Below, piece after piece: positions 5,122-6,655 of a stretch of DNA of 6,655 nucleotides. Within the stretch, counting starts at the first letter, position 1; every line of letters starts with the position of its first letter. The notes under the pieces are model-generated. The model saw only the letters and a program-made list of their open reading frames with translations. It made no database searches and was not told the DNA's origin. The stretch spans positions 1 to 6,655 of the forward strand of contig JAPUIC010000048.1 of assembly GCA_027297425.1 (NCBI GenBank), read 5' to 3'. The stretch comes from Nitrososphaerota archaeon. Its GTDB lineage: Archaea; Thermoproteota; Nitrososphaeria; Nitrososphaerales; JAPUIC01. The position numbers and the translations under genes are program-made.

Positions 5122-6192
5122 ATGGTTGAGCCCTATCGAGCAGTTGTAATTCAGAATGATGTGGAGATGCCGAACATAAAGGCATCCGCAAGTGATGTCA
5201 AAGCGACTATGCGGAGGAATCTTGATAGGGTCTGTCAACTCATTGATTGGGCAGCCAGAGAGAAGTCTAGCGACGAAGAAGTGCTGATTGCCCTACCTGA
5301 ATCCATGCTCCACAGTTTTCCCAGAGCTGGATGGTCGGTAAAGGAACTCTTGAAGGCTACTATCAAGATACCTGGCGAAGAGACTGAAAGGATATCCGCT
5401 AAGGCCGTAGAGAAAGGTGCTCACATTGTCGGGCACTCCTGGGAGACACTTGATGAATTCCCCGAGCGCTTCTTCAGTACCGCATTCATAATAGATCCAC
5501 AGGGGAAGATAATTTTGAAGTATAGGAAGGTTCAACCAGCCTTCAACATTGAAGGTACTACGAGTCCCCATGATGTAATGGACGAATACGTAAAGAGGTA
5601 CGGCGAGAAATCACTTTTTCCAGTCGTCGATACACCAATGGGTCATCTAGGATGTTTCATCTGTTACGATGGTATGTTTCCCGAAGTTACAAGATGTCTA
5701 GCAATGAATGGTGCAGAAGTCCTCATAAGACCTACCAGTTGGTTTGATCCCACCGCCTCTGAACCATATAACTGGTGGGAGATGCAGAACAGGATGCGAG
5801 CGTCTGAGAATACCTGTTATGTGGTGGCGCCAAATTTGGGGAATACCACGAATAGTGCTGAGCGACCTAAAGCTCTCTCTGGTAATTCCATGATTGTAGA
5901 TTATGAAGGCAGAATCATGGCAAGGGCTGGCGGCTTTGGGGAAGCGACGATCGATACTGTCCTACATATCGATGCTTTAAGGTATAGACGATCCGAAACT
6001 AGATGGAACCCGTTAGCTACCTTGAGGACTGAAGCCTATGCTGCGTACTATCAAGCATCATACTATCCCATGAATCACTGGAAAGATAGGCCTCTCGATA
6101 AACTGTCAGAAGTAACAGATACTATTGCTAAGACGATAGAAAAGTTAAGAAAGAGAAACGTAATCGCTAAAAAGCCATTGCCACGTAACTAG
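5122..6192 (+). CDS. Nitrilase-superfamily amidase (aliphatic amidase/formamidase-like)
   Basis: A 356-residue carbon-nitrogen hydrolase. The Glu-Lys-Cys triad is visible: Glu60 in LIALPES, Lys136 in LKYRKVQP and Cys181 in GCFICYDGMFPE. Glu144, eight residues after the lysine, matches the second catalytic-site glutamate of AmiE (K134/E142 spacing). The segment after the cysteine, PEVTRCLAMNGAEVLIRP, resembles aliphatic amidases and formamidases more than nitrilases, so hydrolysis of a short amide to acid plus ammonia is the best guess; N-carbamoyl-amine hydrolysis remains possible. Core domain about residues 5-285. A C-terminal tail of about 70 residues follows, aromatic-rich around 305-320 and basic at the end (KLRKRN), longer than in minimal members and possibly used in oligomer packing. 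No signal peptide, so cytoplasmic. The amidohydrolase gene follows after 79 bases with its own TATA box; a shared pathway is inferred. Confidence 0.9.
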   Translation: MVEPYRAVVIQNDVEMPNIKASASDVKATMRRNLDRVCQLIDWAAREKSSDEEVLIALPESMLHSFPRAGWSVKELLKATIKIPGEETERISAKAVEKGAHIVGHSWETLDEFPERFFSTAFIIDPQGKIILKYRKVQPAFNIEGTTSPHDVMDEYVKRYGEKSLFPVVDTPMGHLGCFICYDGMFPEVTRCLAMNGAEVLIRPTSWFDPTASEPYNWWEMQNRMRASENTCYVVAPNLGNTTNSAERPKALSGNSMIVDYEGRIMARAGGFGEATIDTVLHIDALRYRRSETRWNPLATLRTEAYAAYYQASYYPMNHWKDRPLDKLSEVTDTIAKTIEKLRKRNVIAKKPLPRN

Positions 6193-6240
6193 TAACGCTG
6201 CGGTATTAACCTGAAACTCACATTTACAAGCCTTAGAAGA

Positions 6241-6250
6241 TTAATATAAT
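6241..6250 (+). promoter_or_regulatory. TATA box of the amidohydrolase gene
   Basis: TTAATATAAT is centred 26.5 bases before the ATG at 6272, in a clearly AT-rich patch that continues to about 6254. It supports both the start codon and independent transcription from the amidase. Confidence 0.6.
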
Positions 6251-6271
6251 AAATCAGTCTGGTTTCTTCTC

Positions 6272-6655
6272 ATGCCGAAGAAGTCCAGGGCTACAGAAAA
6301 GACGCTAAGATCAACGCATCTCTCAAGTTCAGGTTACGTTGAAGAATACAAAGTATTCGATGTACATACTCACCCAGGATTTGAGAAGAAGGGAATAGCT
6401 GATAGGCCCGGTTTTGCGGACTGCTGGCTTTCTAATCGAAAATGGTACATGGACATTAGAGCAACTTTAGGAGATCCAGACCCTTATCGTCAGATCTCAA
6501 AAATAAGTGAAATTCCAGATTTTTCCGTTGAAACCTGGATCAAGCATATGGATACGATCAAGATGGAGCGAATGGTCCTCTGCGGAATAAACTCGAAATC
6601 CGACCCTCCAGCCAATTGGCGGTGGCATGTTCCAAATGAATACATAAAGAAGGAA
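6272..6655 (+). CDS. Amidohydrolase-2 (ACMSD-like) metal-dependent hydrolase, N-terminal part
   Basis: The gene starts with an ATG at 6272 and stays open for 128 codons to the right edge, so only the N-terminal part is present. After a basic leader of about 25 residues comes VFDVHTHPGF, with the HxH metal motif at His32 and His34 that opens the TIM barrel of the amidohydrolase superfamily. Further on, ERMVLCGINS (about 99-108) and VPNEYIKKE at the cut end match the second strand and the following helix of amidohydrolase-2 proteins (family of 2-amino-3-carboxymuconate-6-semialdehyde decarboxylase and related decarboxylases/hydrolases). An insert rich in Trp, Tyr and Asp (about 50-75) separates them. 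The remaining metal ligands lie outside the window, so hydrolase cannot be told from decarboxylase. It follows the amidase on the same strand. Confidence 0.82.
   Translation, partial: MPKKSRATEKTLRSTHLSSSGYVEEYKVFDVHTHPGFEKKGIADRPGFADCWLSNRKWYMDIRATLGDPDPYRQISKISEIPDFSVETWIKHMDTIKMERMVLCGINSKSDPPANWRWHVPNEYIKKE

Overview
The window looks archaeal. At least three genes (VOC protein, nitrilase-family amidase, terminal amidohydrolase) have an AT-rich TATA-like box whose centre lies 26-27 bases before the ATG, with no Shine-Dalgarno sequence between. That is the layout expected for leaderless archaeal transcripts; the Rid-family and BKACE genes fit less exactly. Base composition is intermediate, the genes are short and mostly singly transcribed, and every predicted protein is soluble with no signal peptide or membrane segment. 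I cannot fix the lineage from this window. A heterotrophic archaeon of the Nitrososphaerota/TACK or Thermoplasmata type is a guess, because no rRNA or marker gene is present.

Layout, left to right: an untranslated left flank (1-225) with a possible terminator of an upstream gene; a 96-residue winged-helix protein (+); a VOC/glyoxalase-fold protein (+); a class I flavoprotein disulfide reductase of the dihydrolipoamide dehydrogenase group (-), convergent with the VOC gene; a Rid/YjgF-family protein (+), divergent from the reductase; a zinc beta-keto acid cleavage enzyme (BKACE/DUF849) (+); a small P-loop NTPase of the nucleotide-kinase-like AAA type (-), convergent with BKACE; a 284-base divergent control region; a nitrilase-superfamily amidase (+); and the first 128 codons of an amidohydrolase-2/ACMSD-like metal hydrolase (+) that runs off the right edge.

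Functionally the right two thirds reads as small-molecule carbon/nitrogen catabolism: an amidase, an amidohydrolase, a keto-acid cleavage enzyme and an enamine/imine-handling Rid protein, with a thiol-disulfide flavoenzyme and a VOC enzyme beside them. The genes do not form a tight operon, since most have their own TATA box. A shared pathway is therefore a hypothesis from proximity. Two family members depart from their prototypes: the Rid protein lacks the catalytic arginine, and the BKACE has a long N-terminal extension and an altered active-site acidic motif. These are the best leads for undescribed chemistry. I see no tRNA, rRNA, CRISPR array, insertion sequence or phage gene.
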